DNA from: DRTC01 sp964521025
GTDB lineage: Bacteria; Cloacimonadota; Cloacimonadia; Cloacimonadales; TCS61
DNA: 39,671 bases
Direction: 5' to 3'
NCBI GenBank assembly: GCA_964521025.1
Contig: CAZFPK010000026.1
Location: forward strand, 1 to 39,671
The notes under the pieces were generated by a model. That model made no database searches and was not told the DNA's origin. It saw nothing but the letters and a program-made list of their open reading frames with translations. The number at the start of each line of letters is the position of its first letter. The first letter of the stretch is position 1. A program made the translations under genes and the position numbers. Below are positions 15,434 through 23,737 of this stretch, in pieces.

Positions 15434-16777
15434 ATGAAATCAGTACTTTTTTTAGCACTTATCTTAACTTTTGCTTTTCTGCAGGCAGAAGACCAGGTCA
15501 CGATTTACAATGAGAATTTTTCTTTGATCAGGAGTTCGCTTACTCTCGATCTGCAAGCCGGATTACAGAGTTATTTTATGGACAATATTCCGATTACGAT
15601 CGAAGCAAATTCCGTGATCATCAAACCTTTAAAACCCGGATTTGAAATATTTTCCCAGAATTATGAATATGACCTGGCAAATTCCGACAAGATCCTGCAA
15701 AAGTATATTGGTAAAGAGATCGTCGTGATCACCAAATCCGATGATAAATTTAAAGGAATTTTACAATTTAATGATTACCAGGCACTTGGCATCATCGAAA
15801 AAACAACTAAAAAACTGAATTTGATCAGGATTGAAGAGATCAGGAATTTCAACCTGACGGAATTACCGGATAATTTCTTTTTAAAGCCAACTCTACATTG
15901 GAAACTGAACGCAAAAGAAGAAGGTTCTTATCCTTTGGATTTATCTTATATTTGCCGCGGAATGGGTTGGGATGTTACTTATAATGCAGTTTGGAATGAC
16001 AAAGAAAATATTCTCGATATCAATTCGTGGGTTACGATCACAAATGAAACAGGGAAAGCGTTTCAGGATGTAAAATTAAAGTTAGTTGCCGGAGATGTGC
16101 AGAAATTCGTGAAAAAACATATTCCCGAATACCGGGATTTGAGTCTTGAAATGGTCGGAACAGGTGCTCAGGGAATTCCTGAATTTGAAGAAAAAGCATT
16201 TCACGATTTTCATCTCTATACTTTGAGTGACAGAGTTTCTATAAATAACTTGCAGACAAAACAATTACGATTATATCCAACAGCAGAGGTAAAAGCAGAT
16301 TCAAAATACGAATACTTGACTTATGGTGAAAAGATAGCGAGTAAAATCCAGTTTAAGAACAGCAAGAAAAATGGATTAGGTTTGCCTTTACCAAAAGGGA
16401 TCGTAAAAATCTATAAATTGGATAAAGCCGATAATAACCTTGAATTCATCGGGGAAGACAGGATCGATCACACAGCAAAAGATGAAGAAGTCGAACTCAT
16501 AACCGGTTATGCCTTCGACCTGATTGGAGAAACAAAAGTGACCAAACAGGAAAAGATCTCAAATAAAATCCATGAAAAAGATATTTCCGTAACTCTAAAG
16601 AATAGATCGACTGATACAAAAAAAACAGTTATTGTGCATCATCTCAGCGGATACTGGAGTATTTTTAACGAAACCGAAACTTATGAAAAAAAGGACGCCA
16701 ACAAAATCGAATTCGAAGTAACTTTAAAACCGGATTCAACAACTGAAGTAACCTGGACCGAAAGGATCGAATATTAA
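15434..16777 (+). CDS. Exported DUF4139 domain-containing protein
   Basis: This 447-residue protein has a clear signal peptide (MKSVLFLALILTFAFLQAE, cleavage about residue 18-19) and a strong ribosome-binding site (CGGAGG). The first ~170 residues form an N-terminal beta domain. From about residue 160 the DUF4139 fold follows, recognisable from LDLSYICRGMGWDVTYNAVW and the INSWVTITNETGKAFQDVKLKLVAGDV block, running to the C-terminus (TTEVTWTERIEY). No enzymatic residues stand out. DUF4139 proteins are periplasmic or outer-surface proteins of unknown function. It is flanked by a repeat element downstream and appears to be a single-gene unit. Confidence 0.85.
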   Translation: MKSVLFLALILTFAFLQAEDQVTIYNENFSLIRSSLTLDLQAGLQSYFMDNIPITIEANSVIIKPLKPGFEIFSQNYEYDLANSDKILQKYIGKEIVVITKSDDKFKGILQFNDYQALGIIEKTTKKLNLIRIEEIRNFNLTELPDNFFLKPTLHWKLNAKEEGSYPLDLSYICRGMGWDVTYNAVWNDKENILDINSWVTITNETGKAFQDVKLKLVAGDVQKFVKKHIPEYRDLSLEMVGTGAQGIPEFEEKAFHDFHLYTLSDRVSINNLQTKQLRLYPTAEVKADSKYEYLTYGEKIASKIQFKNSKKNGLGLPLPKGIVKIYKLDKADNNLEFIGEDRIDHTAKDEEVELITGYAFDLIGETKVTKQEKISNKIHEKDISVTLKNRSTDTKKTVIVHHLSGYWSIFNETETYEKKDANKIEFEVTLKPDSTTEVTWTERIEY

Positions 16778-16797
16778 TTTCGATAAGATGTATTAAT

Positions 16798-16902
16798 TGT
16801 CATTCTGAGTTCTCTTCTTGTTCCTCTCGCGAGGAATCCGTTTCTGTAAATAACTTCGGTAAATTCTTCGGAAGATGCGTTTGAAGAATCCCCGGAATGA
16901 CA
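16798..16902. repeat. Diverged copy of the GTCATTCTGAG...GGAATGAC hairpin repeat
   Basis: The outer arms TGTCATTC (16798-16805) and GAATGACA (16895-16902) pair. Inside, the CTTCGG...CTTCGGAAG region and CTCGCGAGG form smaller hairpins. The outer arms and the CTGAG / CCGGAATGAC edges match the tandem repeat at 2757-3133, so the two belong to one dispersed REP-like family. Confidence 0.7.
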
Positions 16903-16928
16903 GATGTTTTGAAATATAAGGAGTTAAG

Positions 16929-17891
16929 ATGGATTTCAAATTGATCAAATTTGATAAACTTTTGCATGAATTAAAACATAAACAGCCATTGGAGGAGAAC
17001 TTGAGTAAGATCATTCGTGATATCGAATCCGAATTTGTTTTTCAAACTATGGGAGTTTTCCTGAAAGCACCAAAATCGGATATTTTCAGGTTGAAGATCA
17101 GCCGGAATATCAGTTATACTTATGCTAAAAAAACTACATTTTCATCCCATGATAAGATAATCAGGGATCTATCAAAATTAGAAATTATCCAGTTTAGATC
17201 ATCACAACAATTCAAATTTGAAAAAGATTATTTTCATCTTCTGATCCTGCCTTTGTTTTATAAAGAAAGTCTATTAGGTTTTATTTTCATAGATAAAAAG
17301 GATACTGAATTTATCAACACGGAGATCTCAAAGATCCGCATGTTTGCTTCGATCATTACGCTTGTAATTAAAATATTCAGACAGCAGCATGAAATCGAAT
17401 TATTGACCGACATGGATGAGATTTTACCAATATATGCTTATAAAACTTTTCTGGGAAAAGCCGCTTATTTGTTATCACATGTTCAAAGATACGAAAGAGA
17501 ACTGTCAATCACCGTTTTGAAAATAGTTCATTTAGCCGAAAGTATACGTCTCAACGGTATTAATAAAACGAATGAACATTTAATTAACCTAACGAAAATG
17601 TTGAAGAGAAATCTTCGGGATACGGATATCATCGGTAAAATCTATCGAGATCAGATCGCAATTCTTATGCCTGAAACATCGATAGACAGCACTGTTAAAG
17701 CAGTTGAACGACTGAACCGGAAATTACCTGAAATTTATACAAAAGGAAAATTAAAAATAGCCTGGGGAATTGCAACATATAATGAATCGGTAAATAATAT
17801 CGAGGAATTATTGAGATATGCTGAAGAAGCAGCATTTGAATCGACCAGGAAAAAAGAAAATATTACTGTTTATAAATATGGACAATCTTAA
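16929..17891 (+). CDS. GAF domain protein with degenerate GGDEF domain
   Basis: This 320-residue cytoplasmic protein has an N-terminal GAF-like sensory domain (residues about 10-150, with the VFLKAPKSD and LLILPLFYKESLLGFIFID strands). The GGDEF-fold domain covers about 165-316. The alignment anchor RNLRDTDIIGKIYRDQIAILMPET corresponds to the usual D-x-x-x-R-x-GGDEF-x-x-x-L-P block, but the active-site GGDEF is replaced by YRDQI (residues 239-243), so it should not make cyclic-di-GMP. A non-catalytic sensor, GTP binder or scaffold is more likely. The ribosome-binding site AAGGAG is good. The repeat element lies just upstream. Confidence 0.75.
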   Translation: MDFKLIKFDKLLHELKHKQPLEENLSKIIRDIESEFVFQTMGVFLKAPKSDIFRLKISRNISYTYAKKTTFSSHDKIIRDLSKLEIIQFRSSQQFKFEKDYFHLLILPLFYKESLLGFIFIDKKDTEFINTEISKIRMFASIITLVIKIFRQQHEIELLTDMDEILPIYAYKTFLGKAAYLLSHVQRYERELSITVLKIVHLAESIRLNGINKTNEHLINLTKMLKRNLRDTDIIGKIYRDQIAILMPETSIDSTVKAVERLNRKLPEIYTKGKLKIAWGIATYNESVNNIEELLRYAEEAAFESTRKKENITVYKYGQS

Positions 17892-17905
17892 TCTAAATCG
17901 ATAAA

Positions 17906-18166
17906 TTAACTTGCTGGAAATTTAAAGTTAAATAAAAGAATCAAAGCTACTATCAGAAAGACGATACCGACGATGCTGGCATTTGTTTTCGTATTATCAT
18001 TCTTAGCAAATATCGCAGTGAAACCGCAAATCAGAGACATTGTGAAAGAGATAATACAGAACCATTTCTGGATGTCATGTATTCCGTCAGGACCGGTTGC
18101 TTCACAACCTGCAGTCGACAAAAAAAATAGTAATAAAAATACGATCAGGAATAAATTATTTAACAA
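17906..18166 (-). CDS. Small membrane protein or lipoprotein, unknown function
   Basis: Starting at TTG 18166, which has an excellent ribosome-binding site (CAGGAG) just upstream, the product has 86 residues. An N-terminal hydrophobic stretch (NNLFLIVFLLLFFLSTAGC) ends in a possible lipobox cysteine (residue about 19), followed by EATGPDGIHDIQKW. Two further hydrophobic segments follow (FCIISFTMSLICGFTAIF and ASIVGIVFLIVALILLF). A longer in-frame reading that starts at 18286 runs back through the promoter region and is less likely. It diverges from the gene at 18331. No family was recognised. Confidence 0.6.
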   Translation of the reverse strand: MLNNLFLIVFLLLFFLSTAGCEATGPDGIHDIQKWFCIISFTMSLICGFTAIFAKNDNTKTNASIVGIVFLIVALILLFNFKFPAS

Positions 18167-18203
18167 TTTTCTCTCCTGTTTATTTTTTATTATTCTTCCT
18201 CTA

Positions 18204-18223
18204 TTTATCGTTTTTGATGTCAA
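18204..18223 (-). promoter_or_regulatory. Probable promoter element of the small membrane protein (TTGACATCA ... CGATAAAT)
   Basis: On the minus strand TTGACATCAAAAACGATAAA lies about 40 bases before the TTG start. TTGACATCA is identical to the box in front of the Gfo/Idh gene at 4177-4169, and CGATA recurs in both. Confidence 0.35.
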
Positions 18224-18330
18224 GAAAAAAAACAAGTTATTATGAAATGTTAACTGATGACTCATTTTTCTATTGACGACAAACAATGATCAAAAAATTT
18301 GTATTCCCGATTTTTGGAAAAGGAGAAACT

Positions 18331-18615
18331 GTGCCGGTTTATTCATTATCATTTGATTTAACTTCACGCAGTGGTCGGGTTAGCAGAACCAGGCGGAACA
18401 GGTTGAAAAGAATCCTGGATAAATTCCCGGACCATCTTTATTTCTCTGTCAGCCAATATCTTATCAGTACTGATCAAAATATAGATGAATTCGATGCGTC
18501 TATTCAGAAAATACTGGATAAGAATGATAAAGTCTTGGTTACGGAATTTTCCAAAAATTATTGTGGTTCGATGCATCAAGACAACTGGGACTGGATAGAC
18601 GAACGAATGCAGTAA
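18331..18615 (+). CDS. Small Cas2/SinR-like ferredoxin-fold protein
   Basis: The GTG at 18331 is chosen over an ATG at 18286 because AAAAGGAG lies just before it and the product then opens MPVYSLSFDL, a typical first strand. The 94-residue protein has the layout of the small ferredoxin-fold group that includes Cas2, VapD and SinR-annotated proteins: a first strand, an Arg-rich helix (RVSRTRRNRLKRIL), the YFSVSQYLISTDQNIDEF segment, then LDKNDKVLVTEFSKNY (the NDK-xLV signature) and a final DNWDWIDERM. No CRISPR array or cas1 is visible, so a role in adaptation is not supported. The function is unknown; nucleic-acid binding is a family-based guess. Confidence 0.55.
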   Translation: MPVYSLSFDLTSRSGRVSRTRRNRLKRILDKFPDHLYFSVSQYLISTDQNIDEFDASIQKILDKNDKVLVTEFSKNYCGSMHQDNWDWIDERMQ

Positions 18616-18766
18616 CCTATACAAAGAACAGTAAACAGTTGGATTTATATCCCGATCTGCTTAAGAAAAATTACACATATTCGAATTGTATTTGAAAAGT
18701 CTCCAAATCTAATTTCAATGTTGATAAATAACAAACAGCATATGTTCTTGGAATAATTCACATTTA

Positions 18767-19474
18767 TTACAGATCAATCAAATCTTTCATCGTCAACACG
18801 GCTTCTACCAATCCTGTAAAAACTGCTCGTGAAATTATACTATGACCAATATTGTATTCTTCGATGATATCGAGTTCAACCAGTTTCTGAATATTGAAGT
18901 AATCCAAACCATGACCGGCAACGACTCTCATCCCTGCAGTTTTAGTTAATTTAGCAGCTTTCTTTATTCTCTTCAATTCCGTATCGATCTCTTTTTTATT
19001 CTTCAGATTAGCATAATGTCCGGTATGTATTTCGACAGCATCGACCCTTAATTTATCTGCCATTTTTATCATATCCAGATCAGGTTCGATAAACACACTT
19101 ACTTCGATCCCTGCTTCCTGTAATTCTTTGATCATTTCTTCATGATTGTAAGTAAGTTTCAAACCACCTTCGGTTGTCAGTTCTTCCCGCTTTTCAGGAA
19201 CTAATGTAACTGTATCAGGTTTGATCGATTTCGCTATCGAAACCATTTCTTTGGTCGCAGCCATTTCCAGGTTCAGTTTCGTCTGCACGGTTTTTCTTAA
19301 TAATTTCAGATCACGCAATTGAATATGTCTTCTATCTTCCCGCAGGTGAATGGTTATCTGATCTGCACCATTTTGTTCGGCAATCGCTGCCGCATAAACC
19401 GGTTCGGGTTTTATTCCTTTTCTTGCTTGTCTTAAAGTTGCGACATGATCGATATTTACACCAAGTTCAGCCAT
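18767..19474 (-). CDS. pdxJ: Pyridoxine 5'-phosphate synthase
   Basis: This 235-residue TIM-barrel enzyme condenses 1-deoxyxylulose 5-phosphate with 3-amino-2-oxopropyl phosphate in the DXP-dependent pathway of vitamin B6 synthesis. Signatures are LGVNIDHVATLRQARKG at the start, the GADQITIHLREDRRHI block, TLVPEKREELTTEGGL, VEIHTGHYA and GHGLDY. Length and both ends are normal. The AAGGGAG box precedes the ATG on the minus strand. It is the last gene of the minus-strand run mutL-miaA-parvulin-pdxJ, although a repeat-bearing gap of 230 bases separates it from the parvulin gene. Confidence 0.96.
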   Translation of the reverse strand: MAELGVNIDHVATLRQARKGIKPEPVYAAAIAEQNGADQITIHLREDRRHIQLRDLKLLRKTVQTKLNLEMAATKEMVSIAKSIKPDTVTLVPEKREELTTEGGLKLTYNHEEMIKELQEAGIEVSVFIEPDLDMIKMADKLRVDAVEIHTGHYANLKNKKEIDTELKRIKKAAKLTKTAGMRVVAGHGLDYFNIQKLVELDIIEEYNIGHSIISRAVFTGLVEAVLTMKDLIDL

Positions 19475-19557
19475 GATTTCTCCCTTTAATATTTAACACC
19501 GAATACACCGAAAATATATTCATTCTGGTAATTAATTAGAGTTTATCTATCCCTCTC

Positions 19558-19664
19558 GTTCCCAAACTCCTGTTTGGGATGAACTGTTCTAAAAACTCCG
19601 TTTCGAATAATAAGAGAGAATCTGAATAAAACAATGTTGTGTTCCCAAACCGGAGTTTGGGAAC
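19558..19664. repeat. Pair of GTTCCCAAAC hairpins
   Basis: Two hairpins with the same arms lie 61 bases apart: 19558-19579 (GTTCCCAAAC-TCCT-GTTTGGGA) and 19641-19664 (GTTCCCAAAC-CGGA-GTTTGGGAAC). They are REP-like and could attenuate or process the transcript between the parvulin gene and pdxJ. Confidence 0.8.
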
Positions 19665-19704
19665 AAGAAAATGAGTCGGAGGTGAGTTTACTGATAAACA
19701 CTAA

Positions 19705-20556
19705 TTAAAAGCACTCATAAAAAATTTCAATATCCGCTTGCGAACGCAATTTTTTTACATATTTGATCAATTTCAATTCCCTGTCAATTTGTTGTAATCT
19801 TTTTCTTAAAGCTTCCTTAACTTCATCAAATTCAGCCTGTTTGGAATTTTTCTTATCTGTAACCATAATAATATGATATCCGAATTTTGTTTCGATCGGT
19901 TTACTGATCTCATTAACTCCCAATTGAAAAGCAACTTCTTCAAACTCTCTGACCATCTTACCTTTGGTGAAATAACCCAGGTCACCGGCATTGCAGCAGC
20001 TCGGACACTCGGAGCAGGATTCAGCTGCTGCATAGAAATCATTAACATCATTTATTGAATTGTAAATTTTCTCGATTTTATTTACACTTTCTCTGCTTTT
20101 ACCTTTGATCAGGATATGCGAAGCTTTGACTTTTTCTCTGGTTATAAATGCTTCTTTGTTTTCCTTATAAATCTCCTGTAGTTTTTCTAAAGGAATATCT
20201 CCGGATGATGGGAAAAGATCACCGATAAATTTTCTGATCAAGAGTTCATTCACAATTTTATTTCGCAGAATTTCAGTTGTTAAATTTGTTCGCGAGAGCA
20301 TTTCATTAAATTCATTTTCGGTTTTATATTTGAGCATAATATCCAGAAATTCACTATCGATCTCATCAGGAGAAATACTTATCTTGGATTCCCGAGCTTT
20401 CGTTAAAAGCAGGTAACCATCGATCAATTGCTCGAGAGCTCTTTCTCTGGCATTTGCATTCGCCTGCTGCAAGTGCATTTTATTCAGAACTCTCTCCAGT
20501 TCCGCATTAAATTCCTGCTCTGTAATTTCATAATCATCGACAGTTGCAATGATCAT
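19705..20556 (-). CDS. Parvulin-type peptidyl-prolyl isomerase (SurA/PrsA-like) with a cysteine cluster
   Basis: This 283-residue protein has an N-terminal SurA_N-like helical domain (residues about 1-125), a parvulin domain (about 144-240: KVKASHILIKGK ... GDLGYFTKGKMVREFEEVAFQL ... FGYHIIMV) and a C-terminal helical tail. No signal peptide is visible, unlike SurA and PrsA, so it is either cytoplasmic or starts upstream. The loop before the GDLG motif contains Cys181, Cys184, Cys187 and Cys188, more than the usual single CPS cysteine, and could bind metal or respond to redox. Its start overlaps the miaA stop by four bases (ATGA), implying translational coupling. Confidence 0.85.
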   Translation of the reverse strand: MIIATVDDYEITEQEFNAELERVLNKMHLQQANANARERALEQLIDGYLLLTKARESKISISPDEIDSEFLDIMLKYKTENEFNEMLSRTNLTTEILRNKIVNELLIRKFIGDLFPSSGDIPLEKLQEIYKENKEAFITREKVKASHILIKGKSRESVNKIEKIYNSINDVNDFYAAAESCSECPSCCNAGDLGYFTKGKMVREFEEVAFQLGVNEISKPIETKFGYHIIMVTDKKNSKQAEFDEVKEALRKRLQQIDRELKLIKYVKKLRSQADIEIFYECF

Positions 20557-21551
20557 TTGCTCTCCCCGGTATTTACAAATTCTCGTATTAAATTAATGAT
20601 TTCATAAAAGTTAATATCGTTTGTTTGTAATGTCAAATCAAAATCGATTTTTCGATACCAGGTAAGCTGTCTTTTGGCATAATTGCGCGTATTTTGTTTT
20701 ACCAGGGCGATACAATCTTCCAGTTTTTTTTCTTTTCTGAAATAGGGAAAAAATTCTCGATACCCGACTGTTATCATTCCCGAATCATTTTCTTTGTAAT
20801 TCATTTTCAGAAGATTTTGTATTTCTACCAAAAGACCTTTTCCTATCATCTTATCGACTCTATGATCGATCTTTTGATACAGTATCTCTCTTTTTTCCAT
20901 GAGCAAGATATTGAAAACTCTGTATTTTTTTTCAGATTTCTGTTCCTTCCAGAATCGGGAAAGAGGTTTATCTGTAAATTCCCGTACTTCGATTGCCCGC
21001 AGCATTTTTTGAACATCATTTTTCTCGATCCGTTCAGCTGAATCTGGATCGATTTCCTGTAAATAATTATGAATATATTCGGAACCTTTCTCTTGTGCAA
21101 TTTTTTCAAATTTACTCCGAATAGATTTTGGAATTTCCGGAATTTCCACCAATCCTTCGAGTAATGATTTGATATAGAATCCTGTTCCTCCAACAACGAG
21201 AGGAATTTTGTTTTTCTCAGACATTTCTGTGATGATCGTTGCTGAATCTTTAACAAACATTCCGGCATTGTATTCTTCATCCGGAAAAACGATGTCGATC
21301 AGATGATGCTCGATCAAATCCTGTTCTGCTTGGGTCGGTTTGGAAGTTCCGATATTCAGGAATTTATAAACCTGCCTGGAATCGGCAGAAATGATCTCTG
21401 TATTTAATTCTTGTGCAATTTTAAGAGCAAGATTACTTTTACCGACAGCGGTCGGACCTTGAATGATGATGAGGGGGATTCGGGGTGCGAGTTGCGAGGT
21501 GCGGGATTTAGAAATATGGTATTCTGATTTTTGGGATTTTGTCTTTTGCAT
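20553..21551 (-). CDS. miaA: tRNA dimethylallyltransferase
   Basis: This enzyme transfers a dimethylallyl group to A37 of tRNAs that read UNN codons. It shows the P-loop GPTAVGKS (about residues 33-40), SADSRQVYKFLNIGTSKPT, HHLIDIVFPDEEYNAGMF, VVGGTGFYIKSLLEGL and a late RNYAKRQLTWYRK tRNA-binding segment. The total of 332 residues includes a Ser/Lys-rich N-terminal stretch of about 25 residues before PLIIIQGP. ATG 21551 is the only ATG, GTG or TTG in frame after the last upstream stop, and it has no clear ribosome-binding site. The preceding 130 bases are low-complexity repeats. The enzyme itself looks complete. Confidence 0.93.
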   Translation of the reverse strand: MQKTKSQKSEYHISKSRTSQLAPRIPLIIIQGPTAVGKSNLALKIAQELNTEIISADSRQVYKFLNIGTSKPTQAEQDLIEHHLIDIVFPDEEYNAGMFVKDSATIITEMSEKNKIPLVVGGTGFYIKSLLEGLVEIPEIPKSIRSKFEKIAQEKGSEYIHNYLQEIDPDSAERIEKNDVQKMLRAIEVREFTDKPLSRFWKEQKSEKKYRVFNILLMEKREILYQKIDHRVDKMIGKGLLVEIQNLLKMNYKENDSGMITVGYREFFPYFRKEKKLEDCIALVKQNTRNYAKRQLTWYRKIDFDLTLQTNDINFYEIINLIREFVNTGESK

Positions 21552-21678
21552 TTTTATGTATTATTTGAAATTCTTAATTTGGATTTTGAATTTTTTAGAA
21601 ATTAGAATTTCGGATTTAGAAATTCAATTTCCCTATCCCCAATTTCCTGTTTCCTTTCTCCTTTTCCCTTTTCCCTTA

Positions 21679-23508
21679 TTACATCGTTCTCTTAAACTTT
21701 TTCTCAAATTCCGTTAAGGTCATTTTGATGATGAGCGGTCTGCCGTGCGGACAATAATATGGAACTTCACAAGCAAATAGATCGTTGATAAGTGCGAGCA
21801 TTTCTTTTTTACTCATTTTCTTTCCGGCTTTGATCGCAGCTTTACAAGCAACAGATTTAGCGATGCTGTCTCGAAAATCTTCGGTCTCGGAGAATTCGTC
21901 TTCCAACTGTTTCAGTATTTCGATAAAAACATCTCCCCCATCCCAATTTTCCAGTTCGATCGGAATTTCTTCGATCACAACAGAATTCCCGCTGAAATTT
22001 TTGATAGAAAAACCGATCTCCCTGAAAATCTCGATATTTTTGGAAACGAGTTCGGGAACAAGCTGCTTGTAGATCGGAGGTATATCGATCACCAACGGAA
22101 AAAGTAGTTTCTGAGTTTGAGCCGGAGCACCGTGTGTTCGATGTAAGATTTTCTCATAAATAATTCTCTCGTGAGCAGCGTGTTGATCGATGATAAGCAG
22201 ACCTTCTTCGATCTGGACGAAAATATAACTCTGATGTAACTGCCAGGGATTAATGACATCTTCTTCCGGTTTCAGATAGATATCTGCTTTTCTGGCTGCT
22301 TGTTCGATCTTTTCGTCATCTTCACTTTTTTTCTTGAACATATCCGGCTGATAGATTTGTGAAAGTTCTTTCTTGTATTGGGAAAATCTTTTTTTCTCTG
22401 TTTTCTTTTTGAAGATCTTTTTATCCAGATTTGATATTCTGCCTTCTCCAAGATTGGAAGTGAGTTTTGTTTTCAGTTGGGAAAATTTGTGTTCTTCATA
22501 TTCCAGTAAAAGATCTGTTAAAGCGATTTTCACGAAATTATGCACTTTTCCCGGATCACCGAATCTGAGTTCCTGTTTAGCCGGATGCACATTAAAATCG
22601 ACTTGTTCAGGCGATAATTCCAAAAATAAAATATAAGGTGGTGTTTTTCCCCGCTGGAAGATCCTCAATTTTTTGATAAAAGGTTCATAAGCAGTTTTGA
22701 TGCTGTGAAAAATTATCCTGTCTTTGATGAATCTGCCGTTCACGAATAAATATTTGAAATCGAGAAATCCGCTCGCTTCTTCTTCCAATCCACTGATATA
22801 ACCAGATAATGACATTCCTTCCTTCTGCATATCTATTTCGAGCATATCTTTTTTCAGGAAATCGCTGCCGAAAACTGCGGAAATCCTCTGCTTCCGGTTA
22901 CCGATAACTGGATAGTTCAATTTTTCCCGATTATTAGAAACGAGTTTAAAATGGATTTGCGGATATAAAATCGATTGGTAATGAAGATAATTCAAAATGT
23001 GCTTAAACTCGACCTGATCTGATTTCAGAAATTTTTTACGAGCCGGAACATTACTGAAAAGTTTGCGCACGGAAATAGTTGTTCCTGCATTTGCCGAAGT
23101 TTTGGAAACATCCGTCAAACGACCGGAATCGAAATCGATTTTTGCAGCTATCTCGGAATCTTTTTCTCTTGTGATCATCGTTAAGCGACTGACGGAAGCA
23201 ATACTGGGAAGTGCTTCACCGCGAAAACCGAGTGAAGAAATATTAAAGATATCGGTAACAGTTCTGATCTTGCTGGTCGCATGCCGTTCGAAACTGGTGA
23301 GAGCATCATCTTCGGACATTCCATTTCCATTATCGACAACCTGGATCAATTTTTTCCCGCCATTCTCGATGAAAACCGTAATTTTAGTTGCTCCTGCATC
23401 GATGGAATTTTCCACCAATTCCTTAACAACAGAAACCGGTCGCTCGATAACTTCACCGGCTGCGATCCTGTTCGCTACTTCTTCTGATAATATTTTTATT
23501 TTGTTCAT
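21679..23508 (-). CDS. mutL: DNA mismatch repair endonuclease MutL
   Basis: This 609-residue GHKL ATPase links mismatch recognition by MutS to strand incision. The N-terminal ATPase motifs are VVKELVENSIDAGAT (N box), VVDNGNGM, ATSKI and FRGEALPSIASVS. The C-terminal dimerisation/endonuclease domain carries DQHAAHERIIYE (about residues 440-451, the metal-binding DQHAxxExxxxE motif), a CKAAIKAGKKMS block and CPHGRP near the end. These mark the nicking, MutH-independent form found in most bacteria. The linker (about 330-420) is Lys-rich. Its ATG is not preceded by a strong ribosome-binding site. Confidence 0.95.
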   Translation of the reverse strand: MNKIKILSEEVANRIAAGEVIERPVSVVKELVENSIDAGATKITVFIENGGKKLIQVVDNGNGMSEDDALTSFERHATSKIRTVTDIFNISSLGFRGEALPSIASVSRLTMITREKDSEIAAKIDFDSGRLTDVSKTSANAGTTISVRKLFSNVPARKKFLKSDQVEFKHILNYLHYQSILYPQIHFKLVSNNREKLNYPVIGNRKQRISAVFGSDFLKKDMLEIDMQKEGMSLSGYISGLEEEASGFLDFKYLFVNGRFIKDRIIFHSIKTAYEPFIKKLRIFQRGKTPPYILFLELSPEQVDFNVHPAKQELRFGDPGKVHNFVKIALTDLLLEYEEHKFSQLKTKLTSNLGEGRISNLDKKIFKKKTEKKRFSQYKKELSQIYQPDMFKKKSEDDEKIEQAARKADIYLKPEEDVINPWQLHQSYIFVQIEEGLLIIDQHAAHERIIYEKILHRTHGAPAQTQKLLFPLVIDIPPIYKQLVPELVSKNIEIFREIGFSIKNFSGNSVVIEEIPIELENWDGGDVFIEILKQLEDEFSETEDFRDSIAKSVACKAAIKAGKKMSKKEMLALINDLFACEVPYYCPHGRPLIIKMTLTEFEKKFKRTM

Positions 23509-23547
23509 ATCCGTATCACAATCATTCCTGAATTGTGCTTTGCAGTT

Positions 23548-23727
23548 CGGAACTTGTTCCGAGAAAAGATATCACTTTTTTAAGTAGCCGAACGGAAGTT
23601 TGATACTACTATTTCTCAATAAAGACGATCAAATTATTTTTTCTCAAACAGGATTGTTTGAGTTACTTGTATCACAATTAATCCTGATCGCGCTAGTAGT
23701 TCGGAATCAGAACAAGTTCTGAACTAC
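23548..23727. repeat. Small palindromic repeats between trmO and mutL
   Basis: In the 229-base gap there are two related 14-base palindromes, CGGAACTTGTTCCG (23548-23561) and CAGAACAAGTTCTG (23708-23721). The second sits inside a larger stem GTAGTTC/GAACTAC (23696-23727). They look like REP-type remnants. No gene is visible in this gap. Confidence 0.65.
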
Positions 23728-23737
23728 AATCCTCGAG

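Noticed and set aside
18167..18286. N-terminal extension of the small membrane protein on the minus strand.
   Set aside because: A TTG at 18166 has an ideal ribosome-binding site and puts the hydrophobic signal at the N-terminus; the extension covers the likely promoter.
18331..18615. Calling the small protein Cas2.
   Set aside because: No array, cas1 or other cas gene is visible; only fold-level resemblance is supported.
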